64,000 nt of DNA from Pyrus communis. Its lineage: Eukaryota; Streptophyta; Magnoliopsida; Rosales; Rosaceae. Positions within the stretch are counted from its first letter, which is position 1; every line of letters begins with the position of its first letter. Below are positions 1-9,420 of this stretch, piece after piece. A program made the translations under genes and the position numbers. The notes below the pieces were generated by a model. It did no database searches. It saw only the letters and a list, made by a program, of their open reading frames with translations, and was not told the DNA's origin. The stretch spans positions 13,088,121 through 13,152,120 of the forward strand of contig NC_084817.1 in assembly GCF_963583255.1 (NCBI RefSeq), written 5' to 3'.

Positions 1-530
1 ACTAAAATTGACTTTCATTAGTCACCTTGAATAAAACATTTATTTTTATTTTGATGTGACTGAACTCAAAGTTGAATGTTTGAGCTGCCTACATACCTTT
101 TTAAAGAAGAGATTAAGTCATAACATAGTTCAAATACATATATATATTTTTTGGTGCCGTACGCAGTTTATGCTCTTGCGGGCTAAGAGCATCTTGGTGC
201 CATATGCAATTTCAACTCGTACAGGTAAGGAGCATTTAGTGTCGTTTGCAGTTTCAGCTTGTGCAAGCAAGGAGCGTTTGTTGCCGCCTTTTAGGCTCAT
301 GCGAATGAAGAGCTTGTGGTATGGATTTGTCAAACTATCTTGGAGAGGCATTCCTTGCAATCTTCATAGCAATGAGTCTTGACTGAGTGATTGAAGAAGT
401 TGTCAGGGAAGAAATCGCGCATTGTGATGGCAACAGATGATCTTCGTGTCACAATTTCATCATCCTCAACACTTTCATGTAGCTTAAGAGGTTGACGAGA
501 ACTGTTTTGCCTCCTTTCTGATTGGTGAAC
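1..530 (-). pseudogene. Degenerate Ty3/gypsy remnant, 5' side
   Basis: No intact reading frame is present. Position and orientation suggest it is the continuation of the minus-strand gag-like fragment at 531-908. It contains a short tandem repeat listed separately. The element runs off the left edge of the window, so its LTRs cannot be seen. Assignment to Ty3/gypsy is inferred from the neighbouring fragment only. Confidence 0.35.
151..276. repeat. Tandem repeat, three units of 41-43 bp
   Basis: Three imperfect units begin near 151, 194 and 236. Each opens with a ttggtgccgt-like core, continues through a gcagtttcagctt-like middle, and ends in aaggagcat/g. On the minus strand the units read through as a repeated peptide of about 14 residues (for example KRSLLAQAETAND). 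This suggests an in-frame expansion in a retroelement coding region. The 43-bp unit would break the frame by one base, so it is not cleanly coding now. Confidence 0.6.
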
Positions 531-908
531 TTATGGACGAGACGTATGCTTCTTGTACAGTTTCTTTGGAGTGACATGAGTCCATCCTTCAACTTCACTT
601 GACTTGATTGATATGGTTTTGGAGCATGCCCTTAGCGATTGAGGTGAAGATTTTGAGTTGAAAGAGCCAGAAGTGACGGTGGTATAGTTTGACTTCGCCA
701 CATCATCAAGATCTAACTCGATGATTCCTTTTTGAGCCAGCTTCATGATGAGATCTTTCAGCACGGACCACTTTTCTATCGGATGACTGATGAAGCAGTG
801 GAATTTACAGCATCTTGGACTGTTAGTACGATTCATCTCTTCCGGCCGTTTACGCTCAGGTAGATCGATCACTTTTTTGTCTTGCAAGTCTTTCAACATG
901 GCAACCAC
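531..908 (-). pseudogene. Gag/pol-junction fragment of a Ty3/gypsy element
   Basis: A 125-codon open stretch on the minus strand. It contains the pattern LPERKRPEE, then CCKFHCFISHPIEKWSVLKDL, then a hydrophobic-acidic IIELDLDDV segment. From memory, this resembles the zinc-knuckle-like linker upstream of protease in a Ty3/gypsy lineage common in rosaceous genomes (usual pattern C-K-F/Y-H ... SHP-x-E-K-C). Here the last cysteine appears to be W, so the knuckle would not bind zinc. The frame is cut off at the right by the truncated LTR at 921. I regard it as a relic, not an expressed gene. Confidence 0.5.
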
Positions 909-920
909 ATCAGAGTTAGG

Positions 921-2617
921 GAATTAAACCCCTTTTTAATAGTTTTAGTATGTGAAAGTAAGGATCGTTCTAGGCTGGGGATTAAGAGGGATGCTAATCT
1001 ACACTGTCAAAAATAGAAAACTAACTTAAACAACTCAAAACAAACTAAATTGACTCAAAACAAGAACTAGAGAGAAATTTGGACAAAAATTAAACTAAAA
1101 AAGACTCAGAATACTAAATGGGGGTTGTTTTGACGAATTTTAACTAAAACTAAGTAGGTTGCAGAAACAAACTAAGGGGTACGAAATTGGGTGAATTAAA
1201 GGGTGAAAGGCTAGCTAAGGGGTCCTTCTCCACACATGACACATATGCACACAAATTGATTTCCAGTTATTCTTCCTATAAACCATGAATGACAATGCCC
1301 CAAGTTAACCATGAACATCATTAATTAACTCTCAGATTTTCCTAATTTCATTGAATTAGACTCAGGGACGCAATCAAATTATTCTTATCAAGTTCCCTAT
1401 ATGAACAACATGATAGAGATACATATCAAAGATCATTAAGTTCTATGAAAATTATAAGCATTGATAAGGCATTCGTAACTATGAACTGCATGATACTCCT
1501 GCCATGAATTTACTTAACACAATCATGACTAGTGACTTCCACTACTTATAAATATAAGTTCATAACTATTAGGTGAAATTCCCTTATATTTTAGCATCAG
1601 ATTCATGCATGCAAACTAAGTATGCATCCTTAATGAACACACAGGAATAAGTTATCAATCAAACAGAAAAGTAAATCGCATTCATGTTTTACGAAACAAA
1701 AACTGGACAAAATCAATTCATATAAAATATATGTCCATGGCTTCGAATTCACCTCTAGCTAAAACGAAATTAGTTTCACATGTTCATCATAACTAAAAAC
1801 CAAATTAAAACAAACATTGGACTAAAACTAAGGATAGAATACACCTAGAAACACTCCAGCAATCCAAAGGCCTTAGATGGCAGGTCACGACACAAGTTTT
1901 TCTTCTCCTTCCTTCCTTGCAAAGCTGCGGCATAAGTGTTTATTTTTTTGAATTTCTCTCTAAGGCTCTTTCTCATTTTGTGGGGCATAAATGGGTATAT
2001 ATATAGGCTAGGGTTCACGGCACAAATCCTTGGGGGACAAGGATAGGGCACGGCACAAGTCCAGAAGGAAAAGGACTAGGGTAGTTCGGCACAAACTTGG
2101 GGCTTCTAGTATTGTGATAGGTTTCTAGAAGGACAAGGGATAAGATATGCGGGACAAATCTAGGGTAAAGGATAGGGCTTCTAGACCCAAATATTTAGGT
2201 GATTTAATGTGAAATTGATTCCCCTTTGTAGCTGGAATTAAGGTAGGAAAAGATTAGGATAGGATAAGATAAGGTAAGGTTGGATAAGGTTTGGATAAGA
2301 TAAAGTAGTTTGAATAATGTTTCCTTCTTTTTAGCTGATTCCTTATCTTCCAAGTCTTGAATTAATTTCTCTAGATGTTAAGCACATTCCTAGCCTATTT
2401 TGATCTTCAAAAACGTCCATCCACCTTGCTACATGCATGCGTTATCCATTCCAAGCCCAAAACTGCTCTAAAATGCTCCAAATTGCCTTTTCTTGCCAAC
2501 TTTGCCATTTGGACCTACAAACACACGAAAATGGCTGAAAACACTCTAATAAATAGAAACTAACTGAGTAAATGCAAGGAAATAGGCTAACAAAGTTGCA
2601 TAAATATGCTCCTATCA
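921..2617 (-). mobile_element. Truncated Athila-like LTR (minus)
   Basis: The right end is the exact LTR terminus seen repeatedly in this window (tatgctcctatca at 2605-2617, i.e. TGATAGGAGCATA on the minus strand). The left end matches other LTRs only from the attaaacccc block onward, so about 25 terminal bases are missing. The R/U5 landmark cgttctaggctggggattaa lies near 967-986. A TATA-like tatatatatag at 1996-2006 reads as a promoter on the minus strand. I find no matching target duplication, so this is a truncated LTR and not a clean solo LTR. Confidence 0.85.
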
Positions 2618-2766
2618 ATGTTGGGGTAAGTCCACACAACCATAATCTCGTCTGACAAAAATCACAAAAATCATAACATGTCTCTAATTGCACACTATAT
2701 TCATTCCACATTCCTCCTCAATTTCTAAGAAATTATTTTTTACTTGTTCATTGCTAATAAATTAGT

Positions 2767-3222
2767 AGGATTTTTATAGCAAATAGTCCATTGAGATTGA
2801 TTAAACTCCTTATTTTGGTTCCAATGATATTATGGTGCATTCACGAGTTTGAAAGAAATTCGGATGACATTGATATAGGTCTTAAATTTGTGCCACATCA
2901 GCATTCTAACAGAGTTATTGACATAATTCTAACAGAAAGCCACTTAGTACAACAGTGGAATGGTATTCCTCTTCACTTGTAAGTGAGAGGTTCTAGGTTC
3001 GATTATTGTCAACTCATTGTAAGGTTAAGCCCACCTTCTTTCCCTTGGTGTAGATAATATCATTTGTTCAAAAAATAAAAAAATAAAAATAAAAATCCAA
3101 CAATAGGATTATATTGATGTGCGACAGTGAATGTCAGGAACCAAATTGATCGATTTTAAAATTTAGAAACCAAAATAAGAAATTGAATCAAATCCTAGAA
3201 ACCATTTGTGATGAAAACTCTC
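2767..3222. mobile_element. MITE-like element with imperfect inverted ends
   Basis: The left end (gagattgattaaactccttattttggttcc, near 2791-2821) and the reverse complement of the right end (near 3130-3215) share the run gattyaa...cttattttggtt. Their outer flanks are also similar (atagcaaatagtcc versus atcacaaatggttt). This gives terminal inverted repeats of roughly 60-90 bp with several mismatches. There is no coding capacity. A SINE lies inside it. The exact ends and target duplication are not clear. Confidence 0.5.
2939..3096 (+). mobile_element. tRNA-type SINE
   Basis: The sequence starts agccacttagtacaacagtgg (A-box-like, ~2945-2958). Near 2996-3004 it has ggttcgatt, a canonical RNA polymerase III B box. 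The body continues to ...gtgtagataatatcatttgttc and ends in an A-rich tail (from ~3069) made of a6taaaa-type repeats. From memory, this head and the ttgttcaaaaaa end match SINEs found widely in Rosaceae. It does not encode protein and would rely on LINE enzymes. Flanking target duplications could not be defined. Confidence 0.7.
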
Positions 3223-3351
3223 TTTATTATAATTAGAAAACAAAGCCACATTTTTGTTGTATAATCTTTACCCACTAACAAGGCACTAGAAGTAACTAAA
3301 AGTGCAAAAGCTAGCCATACATTGCCAACAAGAAGGAAAAGTAAACGGAAA

Positions 3352-3540
3352 GGAATCCTTTCCTGATCCCTTCCTTCTAATCCACTAAATTAGTGGATCC
3401 GTATCATTAAAATTTTATCCAACGGCCACAAACAGGGGGTCACTTTAAAAGTTATAATAACTTCACTCGTTGAATCAAATTTTAATGACACGAATCTACT
3501 GATTTAGTAGATTAAAAGGAAGGGATTCGGAGAGAATCCA
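3352..3540. mobile_element. Short palindromic MITE (189 bp)
   Basis: The left arm (3352-3425, ggaatcctttcc...tcattaaaatttt) and the reverse complement of the right arm (ggattctctccg...tcattaaaatttg) pair over about 75 bases. They share the core atcccttccttytaat, then a second small palindrome (ccactaaattagtgg on the left, ctactgatttagtag on the right). Only about 40 bases of loop remain, so the element is essentially one hairpin. It is non-coding, and its target duplication is not evident. Confidence 0.7.
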
Positions 3541-4362
3541 TTTTCAAATTAAACCAATTATTTAGCAGCATTTGATGACAGGGACAGAGGAACTTATACC
3601 ACTTGTTCTCCACAACCTCAAGGTACCTGTCAAGAACAGTCCTTTTCCCACCATCGCCATATGTTTAGAGATTAGACGGTCAAAAGGTCAAGATAGGCAT
3701 TGACATGTAGATGAATGGACAACCTCAGCAGTTGATATGATTATTATAAGGCAAGCTTATTACCACTAATTTTACCTCCATTGGCCTTGTCAAGAAATCG
3801 TGTAAATCGTTATCATGTCACTACTAGTTACTGTATAGCTTTGAACAATAAGAAAATAGAAAAGTATTAAGAGGTTTTTTAAATTATATTTTGATAATAT
3901 ATATGGAAAACTAATGAAATATCTCCAGAAACTTTGTGCTTAATCATCAGGACAAAAAATTATTATAATATCCAAACTGGACATAAAGAAAAGATGATAA
4001 GTATGAGCTCTAGAAAGACAAGGCATGCAGTAAGTTCATGTGGCCATTATCAAAGCAAAAGCAAAAGGAGACAAAGCAAAAAGAAGATAAATAAGGAAAA
4101 TTTTATTTGAACTCATACAACCTCTTTTTACATTCAACTTACTATCTACACCCATATTATTTTTAATTAAACTATTAATATCTCTTTAAACCTAAACTTA
4201 CTACTTAAACTATCCTCACAAACAAATTTCAATATATAAATTTATCTTTACACCTATTTAGAAAATAAAAAAATCAAAATCAGTGTTTTGAAAATCATTC
4301 AGGTTATAAAGACAACAATATCTCTCACACATTTGTCTCAAGCTTAATCCTTTTTTTTTCCC
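3541..4362. other. AT-rich intergenic sequence, nothing recognised
   Basis: No open frame of note, no LTR terminus and no terminal inverted repeats are visible. The strip is strongly AT-rich and has short T-runs near 4350. Confidence 0.5.
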
Positions 4363-4780
4363 GCTGATTTTGCCCAATCCCATATCTGTTTTAATTAATC
4401 TTTCATCAGTTGATTTTGCTCAATCCCATATAGATGATTAAAAAAAATTTAAAAATTGAAATCCCATAAGTTTTTATTTTATTTTTTGTTCATTCAGTAT
4501 GCATTTTTTTGCAAATAATCAAAATTGGATCATCAAATCCCTCCAATATGCTTAATGCTTTTTTTTTTTTATTTTTTTTATTTTTTTATTTTTTTGCTGA
4601 TTTTGCTCAATCCCATATCTGTTTTAATTAATCTGTTATTAGTTGATTTTGCTTAATCCCATATAGATGATTAAAAAAAATTTAAAAATTGAAATCCCAT
4701 GTTTTTATTTTATTTTTTGTTCAATCAGTATGCATTTTTTTGCAAATAATCAAAATTGGATCATCAAATGCCTCCAATAT
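4363..4780. repeat. Two-copy tandem duplication, period 233 bp
   Basis: Unit 1 (4363-4550) and unit 2 (4596-4780) share long runs: gctgattttgc-caatcccatatctg, agatgattaaaaaaaattta, and aataatcaaaattggatcat followed by the ctccaatat end. They differ at only a few sites. A T-rich spacer (4558-4595) separates them. Within each unit the phrase gattttgcycaatcccatat occurs twice, so there is also a smaller internal repeat of about 60 bp. Confidence 0.85.
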
Positions 4781-5399
4781 TTAGTACAAAATCCAGAAGT
4801 TTCACATGGTCTGTTAGATCAGCTTTTCATTATGTGATCTGAAGTTTGAAGAACCCTTGGTTGCTTTGAATCCATAAACAATAACATAAGCATCTAAAAA
4901 CTTAGAAGTAACATGGAGCTAGTACAATCATAATATTGCTGCACCAAAGGCTTATGCATTTTCAGGGAAGATAAGCAACGTAATGAGAGTCTCGTAACTA
5001 GGAAAAAGAGAAACAAGGTCGGAGCGTTTTTGCTAACTCGAAGTCCTGGAACTGAAATGCAGGTGCACAAGTACATCCCACAAGAGAGTAGTGAGAGTCT
5101 CGACATCCCTTGGAGCAGCTTTGAGCAATGCCCCATCTGGTGAAATGTTGTAGTCCTTTGTTGGAAAGGACCCAAAGAGACAAATCAGAAAAAAGTTGGC
5201 AAGCACCCAAAGAGACGCCTACACCATCCATTTCGGAAAGATTTTTTTGTACAATAGTACCTTGAGGATGGAAGTCATAAACACAACTGATATCATACAC
5301 TTGTTTATTTTGTATGGACACTAGATATTATTGTCCTTGTAAACCCTCTCAACCACAACCACCAGGTATCTATTGTCCTAGACACCTAACTATAACACT
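4781..5399. other. Unassigned sequence with overlapping minus-strand frames
   Basis: Two overlapping minus-strand open stretches (about 5321-4998 and 5175-4894) lie in a patch that is less AT-rich than its surroundings. I could not match the predicted peptides to any family. The two frames overlap without shared codon signal, so at most this is a decayed gene fragment. The rest of the interval has no recognisable feature. Confidence 0.3.
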
Positions 5400-5793
5400 A
5401 ACTATAACTAGCATAAAGAGAAAATTAGCATATATTTCCAATAGATTAGCAAGACTTAAAGAAGTAGAAGTTTTATCTTAATTAGCTTGAACACCCTTCA
5501 TTTATTAGTAAATATAAGAACATAGAAGTGCAACATAACATATTAAAAGGAAAAGGAGCAACAAATCATACTTTAGAGATCTTGAGAGAAGAAAGAGAGT
5601 TTTTAAGAAGCCAGTTAGCTATAACCTTAGAGAAAGGAAGATTGTAGTTTATGATAGATTACCTTAATTTAGAAATTAGTGAACCACAAAAAAGAAAAAT
5701 AACCTTAGACTAAAATAGTTAGTTTGTTATTTTCCATTAAGAAAGCATAATCATTTTTTACATAGTGAAGAAAATCTACAAGAAAATATTATA

Positions 5794-5798
5794 GTAGA
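5794..5798. repeat. Target site duplication of Cassandra (gtaga), left
   Basis: gtaga at 5794-5798 matches gtaga at 6455-6459, directly flanking the TGT...ACA ends of the element. Confidence 0.9.
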
Positions 5799-6091
5799 TG
5801 TCACATCCCGGCTCGGGCCTCCACCACATCTTGGACTCGACTCCACTATAGCACGATATTGTCCGATTTGGGCCCCGACCACGCCCTCATAGTTTGTTTA
5901 TGGGAAACCACATGAGAACTTCCCAGTGGGTCACCCATCCTGGGATTTCTCTCACCCGAACTTTCTTAACTTCGAAGTTCCAACTGAACCCGAAGCCAGT
6001 GAGCTCCCAAAAGGCCTTGTGCTAGGTAGAGATGGGAATATACATATAAGGCTTACAGGATCCACTCCCCTGGGCGATGTGGGATCTTACA
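5799..6091 (-). repeat. Cassandra 3' LTR (293 bp)
   Basis: Bounded on the minus strand by TGTAAGATCCC at 6091 and GATGTGACA at 5799. The polypurine tract lies just upstream in element sense, at 6092-6113. Confidence 0.9.
5910..5982 (-). promoter_or_regulatory. 5S rRNA-like internal promoter in Cassandra 3' LTR
   Basis: On the minus strand this reads ggaacttcgaagttaag, then gggtgagag, then a ggatgggtgacccactggga core. These correspond to box A, the intermediate element and box C of plant 5S rRNA (consensus gaagttaagcg ... gggtgacc-cctgggaag). The matching segment in the other LTR is at 6274-6345. In 5S genes these boxes recruit TFIIIA and RNA polymerase III. Confidence 0.85.
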
Positions 6092-6147
6092 ATCCACCCT
6101 CCTTAGGGGCCCGACGTTCTCGTCGGCACATATTCGGCCAGAGATTG

Positions 6148-6159
6148 GCTCTGATACCA
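6148..6159 (-). other. Cassandra primer binding site (tRNA-iMet type)
   Basis: The reverse complement is TGGTATCAGAGC, the standard complement of the 3' end of initiator tRNA-Met. It lies three bases inside the 5' LTR. Confidence 0.9.
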
Positions 6160-6162
6160 AAT

Positions 6163-6454
6163 TGTCACATCCCGGCTTGGGCCCCACCACATCCCGAGCT
6201 CGACTCCACTGTAGCATGATATTGTCCACTTTGGGCCCCGACCATGCCCTCACGGCTTTGTTTTTGGGAACTTACACGAGAACTTCTCAGTGGGTCACCC
6301 ATCATGGGATTGCTCTCACCCGAACTCGCTTAACTTCGAAGTTCCAACAGAACCCGAAGCCATGAGCTCCCAAAAGGCCTCGTGCTAGGTCGAGATGAAA
6401 ATATACATGTAAGGCTTACAGGATCCACTCCCCTAGGAAATGTGGGATCTTACA
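6163..6454 (-). repeat. Cassandra 5' LTR (292 bp)
   Basis: Has the same ends as the 3' LTR and carries a second 5S-like block at 6274-6345. Sequence differences from the other LTR are scattered, for example in the cgatgtggg versus aaatgtggg segments. Confidence 0.9.
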
Positions 6455-6786
6455 GTAGATCTTATAATTAGTCAAGCAGAAAATATAAAATTAGAAAATA
6501 ATAAGCATAATTACTTATTAAACTAGTTGTTAGATTATTTTCAGAAAAAATTCATAAAAACTATTAGGAAGAATTTAGACTACATTACATCCCAATTAGA
6601 AGAAAATAATACAAATATTAAAAGGTTTCTTAGCAAGAGAGAGATAAAAGAGCTTATTGACCTCATAAATAGTAAGCCTAAGCAACTAGAATTTAGATCA
6701 CTAGAAATAATTGAGCAATTAAAATTAGAAGTTCAAAAAATTCAATTACTGCAAAAAAATTTGAGTGAACAAGTAGATAAGTTAGA

Positions 6787-7157
6787 TGACACACCTCGAC
6801 CGAGATCAGGGTATGCTGGCCGTCGCGTGAAGGTGACGTAACCATGTGCACAGTGCAGAAGCTAAGAATAATAATAAAAGTACGAATAAATAAAAACCAA
6901 GCTATACACTGAGTAAATAACATACATGTGCAAGCGTAAGTGTGATAAACAATATTCAGAGCACGGAAGACCTAGTGCAGTCTGGGAGAAATAAACACTA
7001 AATAAACACACCCAAAGGTGGTCCTACACTGGTGATAATATGTCAGATATACAAAAATATATAAAACATGCTCAGAAATATGCCATGTCGAATGCCTCTA
7101 AACAAAATGCAAGTACTCAGGTAATGTCAAATCAATGCCATATAATCTGTTAGCCGG
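6787..7157. mobile_element. 2.2-kb LTR-like repeat, copy 1, left part
   Basis: Starts TGACACACCTCGACCGAGAT immediately after ttaga (6782-6786). The other end, ...GGGCTGTCACA at 24326, is followed by ttaga (24327-24331), which gives a 5-bp target duplication with TG...CA ends. The part shown here matches copy 2 (41446 onward), with a deletion of about 180 bp near 7030-7075. It is split at 7157 by the 14.4-kb Athila-like element. I infer a solo LTR of an unclassified family. The partly complementary ends (TGACACACCCCG versus TGTGACAGCCCG) leave a DNA transposon possible. Confidence 0.75.
7153..7157. repeat. Target site duplication (gccgg), left
   Basis: gccgg at 7153-7157 is repeated at 21589-21593 on the other side of the Athila-like element. 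In the uninterrupted copy 2 the same stretch occurs once (41993-41997). Confidence 0.97.
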
Positions 7158-8173
7158 TGATGCGAGAATTACTTGACACTCAAATTAAACCCTCGTTTGA
7201 CAATTGTAGTAGAATGGATAAGTGAGGGATCGTTCTAGACCGGGGATTAGGAGGGCTTGCTAAAACCTTCTAAATTGACTTAAAAACATAAAAACTAAAT
7301 TAAAATACTCTTAACAAGACTATTATGACTCAGAATGGCTTTGAAAAACTTAAATTGTCTAAAACAATCAAATTGACTCAAATAGAAGCTAGAACTTGAT
7401 TTAGACGAATTTGCAATTGTTTATGACTCCAAAAGCTTAAAGATACAAAAATAAAACAAATACGAATGATTAAGACTTAACAAAATAAGGGGGGGGGGGG
7501 AATTGTGGTTGGACGATATTAAATTAAAAAGACAGAATATAATTAAAGGCAAAATGTAAATATGAATGTGATAAAAATATGGATGATGGAATAGCCAAGG
7601 GGTTCTTCTCCACACATGTTACACTTGCAAACAAAATTGATTCTCAGTTGGTCTTTCGATAAGTTGTGAAACTCAATGCTCCAAGTTAATTAGATCCGCT
7701 TAGATTAACTTTCAGATTTCCCTAAATTCGTTGGATTGAATGGAATACGCATTACAACCAAATTATTCTTAATCAAAGTCCCTAACTATGGAATACGCAT
7801 GATAGAGACATTCAACAAAGATCATTAAGTTCAACGGAAATCATAAACATCGACGAGGCATTCGTTACTATAGAATACGCATGAAACTTATGCCAAGAAT
7901 TCGTTTAACGCGATTGTTTATAAGCAACCTCCACTACTTGTGAATGTAAGTTCATAGCGATTAGGTGAAATTCACTTATATTCTAGCGTCATATTTATGC
8001 ATGAAAATTAAGCTTGCAATCTCAATGAACATACATAAATAAGTTATCAATCAAACAGTTAAACGAATTGAATCCACAACTTATGAAATTCCAACCAAAC
8101 GTAATCAATTCAAATTGCAAATATAAACATAGTTTCGAATCACCCCCTAGCTAAAGGGGGTTTAGTTCCTCAT

Positions 8174-8407
8174 AACTTTGAAATCAAAGAAACACCTAAA
8201 CATTCCAACAACTCAAACTTGAATTGTATGAACGTTTAGGCACTCTTCTCTTCCATTCTCATACGTACAAAACAAAGAGAATTAAATTTAAACTTTGAAA
8301 TCAAAGAAACACCTAAACATTCCAACAACTCAAACTTGAATTGTATGAACGTTTAGGCACTCTTTTCTTCCTCGTTGTTGTAGCACAAGGTCTAAGGTGA
8401 GCTTTGG
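8174..8407. repeat. 117-bp tandem duplication inside the LTR
   Basis: The block aactttgaaatcaaagaaac begins at 8174 and again at 8291. The second unit follows through ...gtatgaacgtttaggcactc. The same duplication is present in the other LTR (from about 20361) and, with period 118, in the solo LTR at 29987-32305. It therefore predates these insertions. It lies downstream of the TATA box, so it would be in the transcript leader. Confidence 0.85.
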
Positions 8408-8550
8408 GGATTATGTGAAGTGTTTTGGAGGGATGGGAAGTGGTTGGATAGTGGCTGCAATGAAGGAGAAAAACTGCACAGAAAATGGAAGTGTTTGTAA
8501 CTGAAAATGTGTATGGAAGAGTGAATGAATTTTGAGGAGTGTTGGATGCT

Positions 8551-8558
8551 TATTTATA
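8551..8558 (-). promoter_or_regulatory. LTR TATA box
   Basis: The reverse complement reads TATAAATA in a C-rich context (cacctataaataagcatcc). This divides the LTR into about 0.85 kb of U3 and about 1.36 kb of R-U5. The equivalent in the 5' LTR is 20737-20744. The start site would be about 30 bases downstream (near 8525 and 20710); this is inferred. Confidence 0.7.
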
Positions 8559-9403
8559 GGTGAAATGGGGGAACAAAAGAGGGAATATTGCAGCTAGGAG
8601 GGGATGAATGATTATGGGTGCATGTGTTTGGAATAATGAAGGGGGAATGTATGTAATAAAACAACTAGGAAAAGTTATGGAAAGCTGGAAATGGGAGTGG
8701 GAACTCACGGCATTGTTGGGTTGTTTATGGGAGAATAAATGTATGATAATGGCTAAATAATTAAAGGGAATGAATGGGAGTGACACTAGGTTGGTTATGC
8801 ATGTGAATGCAAGGAGGAAAGCTGAAAATGCAAGGGAAGCTCACGGCACAATGTTGTTTTGCTTCTTGAAATGCATGTGAATGCATTTGAGTGTAATATG
8901 AAAAGAATGACTAATTAATGTATGTAGGGTTGATATGCATGTGAATTAGGTTGGAAAGAGGTGGAAGTGGAATGTTATGCAATGATAATGTCTTGTAAAG
9001 ATGCTAATAAATAATGCATGTAGGGTTAGCTAGGTTGGCTTTGTTTGGGTGCATGTATGTTAATGGTGGTTTTGCATGTGAATTGATGGATTGTTTTTGA
9101 TGGAATGGATGGTTCTTTGCATGGCTATAAGGGATAGAATAAGAGAGAATGGGCTAGGCCCTTTGTTTTATGTCCAAAGTGAAAATAAGGCCTTCAAATT
9201 CGTCCAAACTTTGGCTCCATGGATAAGCTATCCAATCCATGCCCAAAAATGCTCCAAATGGCCTCAAAATGCACTTTCTTGCTCCCTAAGCCCTTAGAAC
9301 CTGAAAACACACAAAAGAAGCATAAAGAACTAAAATAACTAAAGAAACATAACGTAAATGTACGAGAACAAGCCATTTAAGTCGCATGAATATGCTCCTA
9401 TCA

Positions 9404-9420
9404 AATACCCCCACACTTAG
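9404..9420 (-). other. Polypurine tract of the Athila-like element
   Basis: In element sense the bases directly before the 3' LTR are CTAAGTGTGGGGGTATT. Position and G-richness mark it as the plus-strand primer. A related gtgtggggagtgtag precedes LTR 58554-60558 in a relative. Confidence 0.75.

Larger units (their letters stand above)
5799..6454 (-). mobile_element. Cassandra TRIM retrotransposon, complete
   Basis: A 656-bp element on the minus strand with two LTRs (6163-6454 as 5' LTR, 5799-6091 as 3' LTR). The 71-bp interior holds only a primer binding site and a polypurine tract. The LTRs begin TGTAAGATCCCACAT and end GGGATGTGACA. They contain a 5S-rRNA-like segment, which is the hallmark of Cassandra. 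A perfect 5-bp duplication (gtaga) shows an undisturbed insertion into the pararetrovirus-like sequence. There is no coding capacity, as expected for the family, so it must be moved by enzymes from other elements. The two LTRs differ at many positions, so this is not a young copy. Confidence 0.93.
5400..6786 (+). pseudogene. Endogenous pararetrovirus-like remnant, N-terminal part
   Basis: This is AT-rich, lysine/asparagine-rich coding-like sequence on the plus strand, broken by stop codons. The clearest piece is an open stretch at 6527-6786. It reads as a charged helical, probably coiled-coil, segment and is cut in the middle by the 2.2-kb LTR-like insertion. The frame continues directly after that insertion at 24332. 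Downstream, at 24.7-25.0 kb, a segment resembles the movement-protein domain of Caulimoviridae (petuvirus/florendovirus type). A Cassandra element interrupts this part at 5799-6454. The viral identity rests on pattern memory; an unusual retrotransposon is the alternative. It carries several stops and is not functional. Confidence 0.45.
7158..9403 (-). repeat. 3' LTR of the Athila-like element (2,246 bp)
   Basis: The minus-strand sequence starts TGATAGGAGCATATTCATGC at 9403 and ends ...CTCGCATCA at 7158. It contains an internal 117-bp tandem duplication (near 8174-8407) and a minus-strand TATA box at 8551-8558. The small plus-strand frame at 9091-9297 inside it recurs identically in the other LTR and is not a gene. 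Confidence 0.97.

Noticed and set aside
4894..5321. Possible host gene exon on the minus strand.
   Set aside because: Two overlapping frames with no domain, no splice structure I could support and no neighbouring exon. Left as unassigned sequence.
5910..5982. Possible genuine 5S rRNA gene.
   Set aside because: Only the internal boxes match, they sit inside paired TG...CA LTRs with TSDs, and the full 120-nt gene is absent. Cassandra explains it.
5926..6253. Open frames on both strands in the Cassandra region.
   Set aside because: They cross LTR, PBS and PPT of a TRIM that has no coding capacity. Chance frames in GC-richer DNA.
9091..9297. Plus-strand 68-codon frame, repeated identically at 21276-21482.
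   Set aside because: It lies wholly in both LTRs and is identical only because the LTRs are. No family resemblance.
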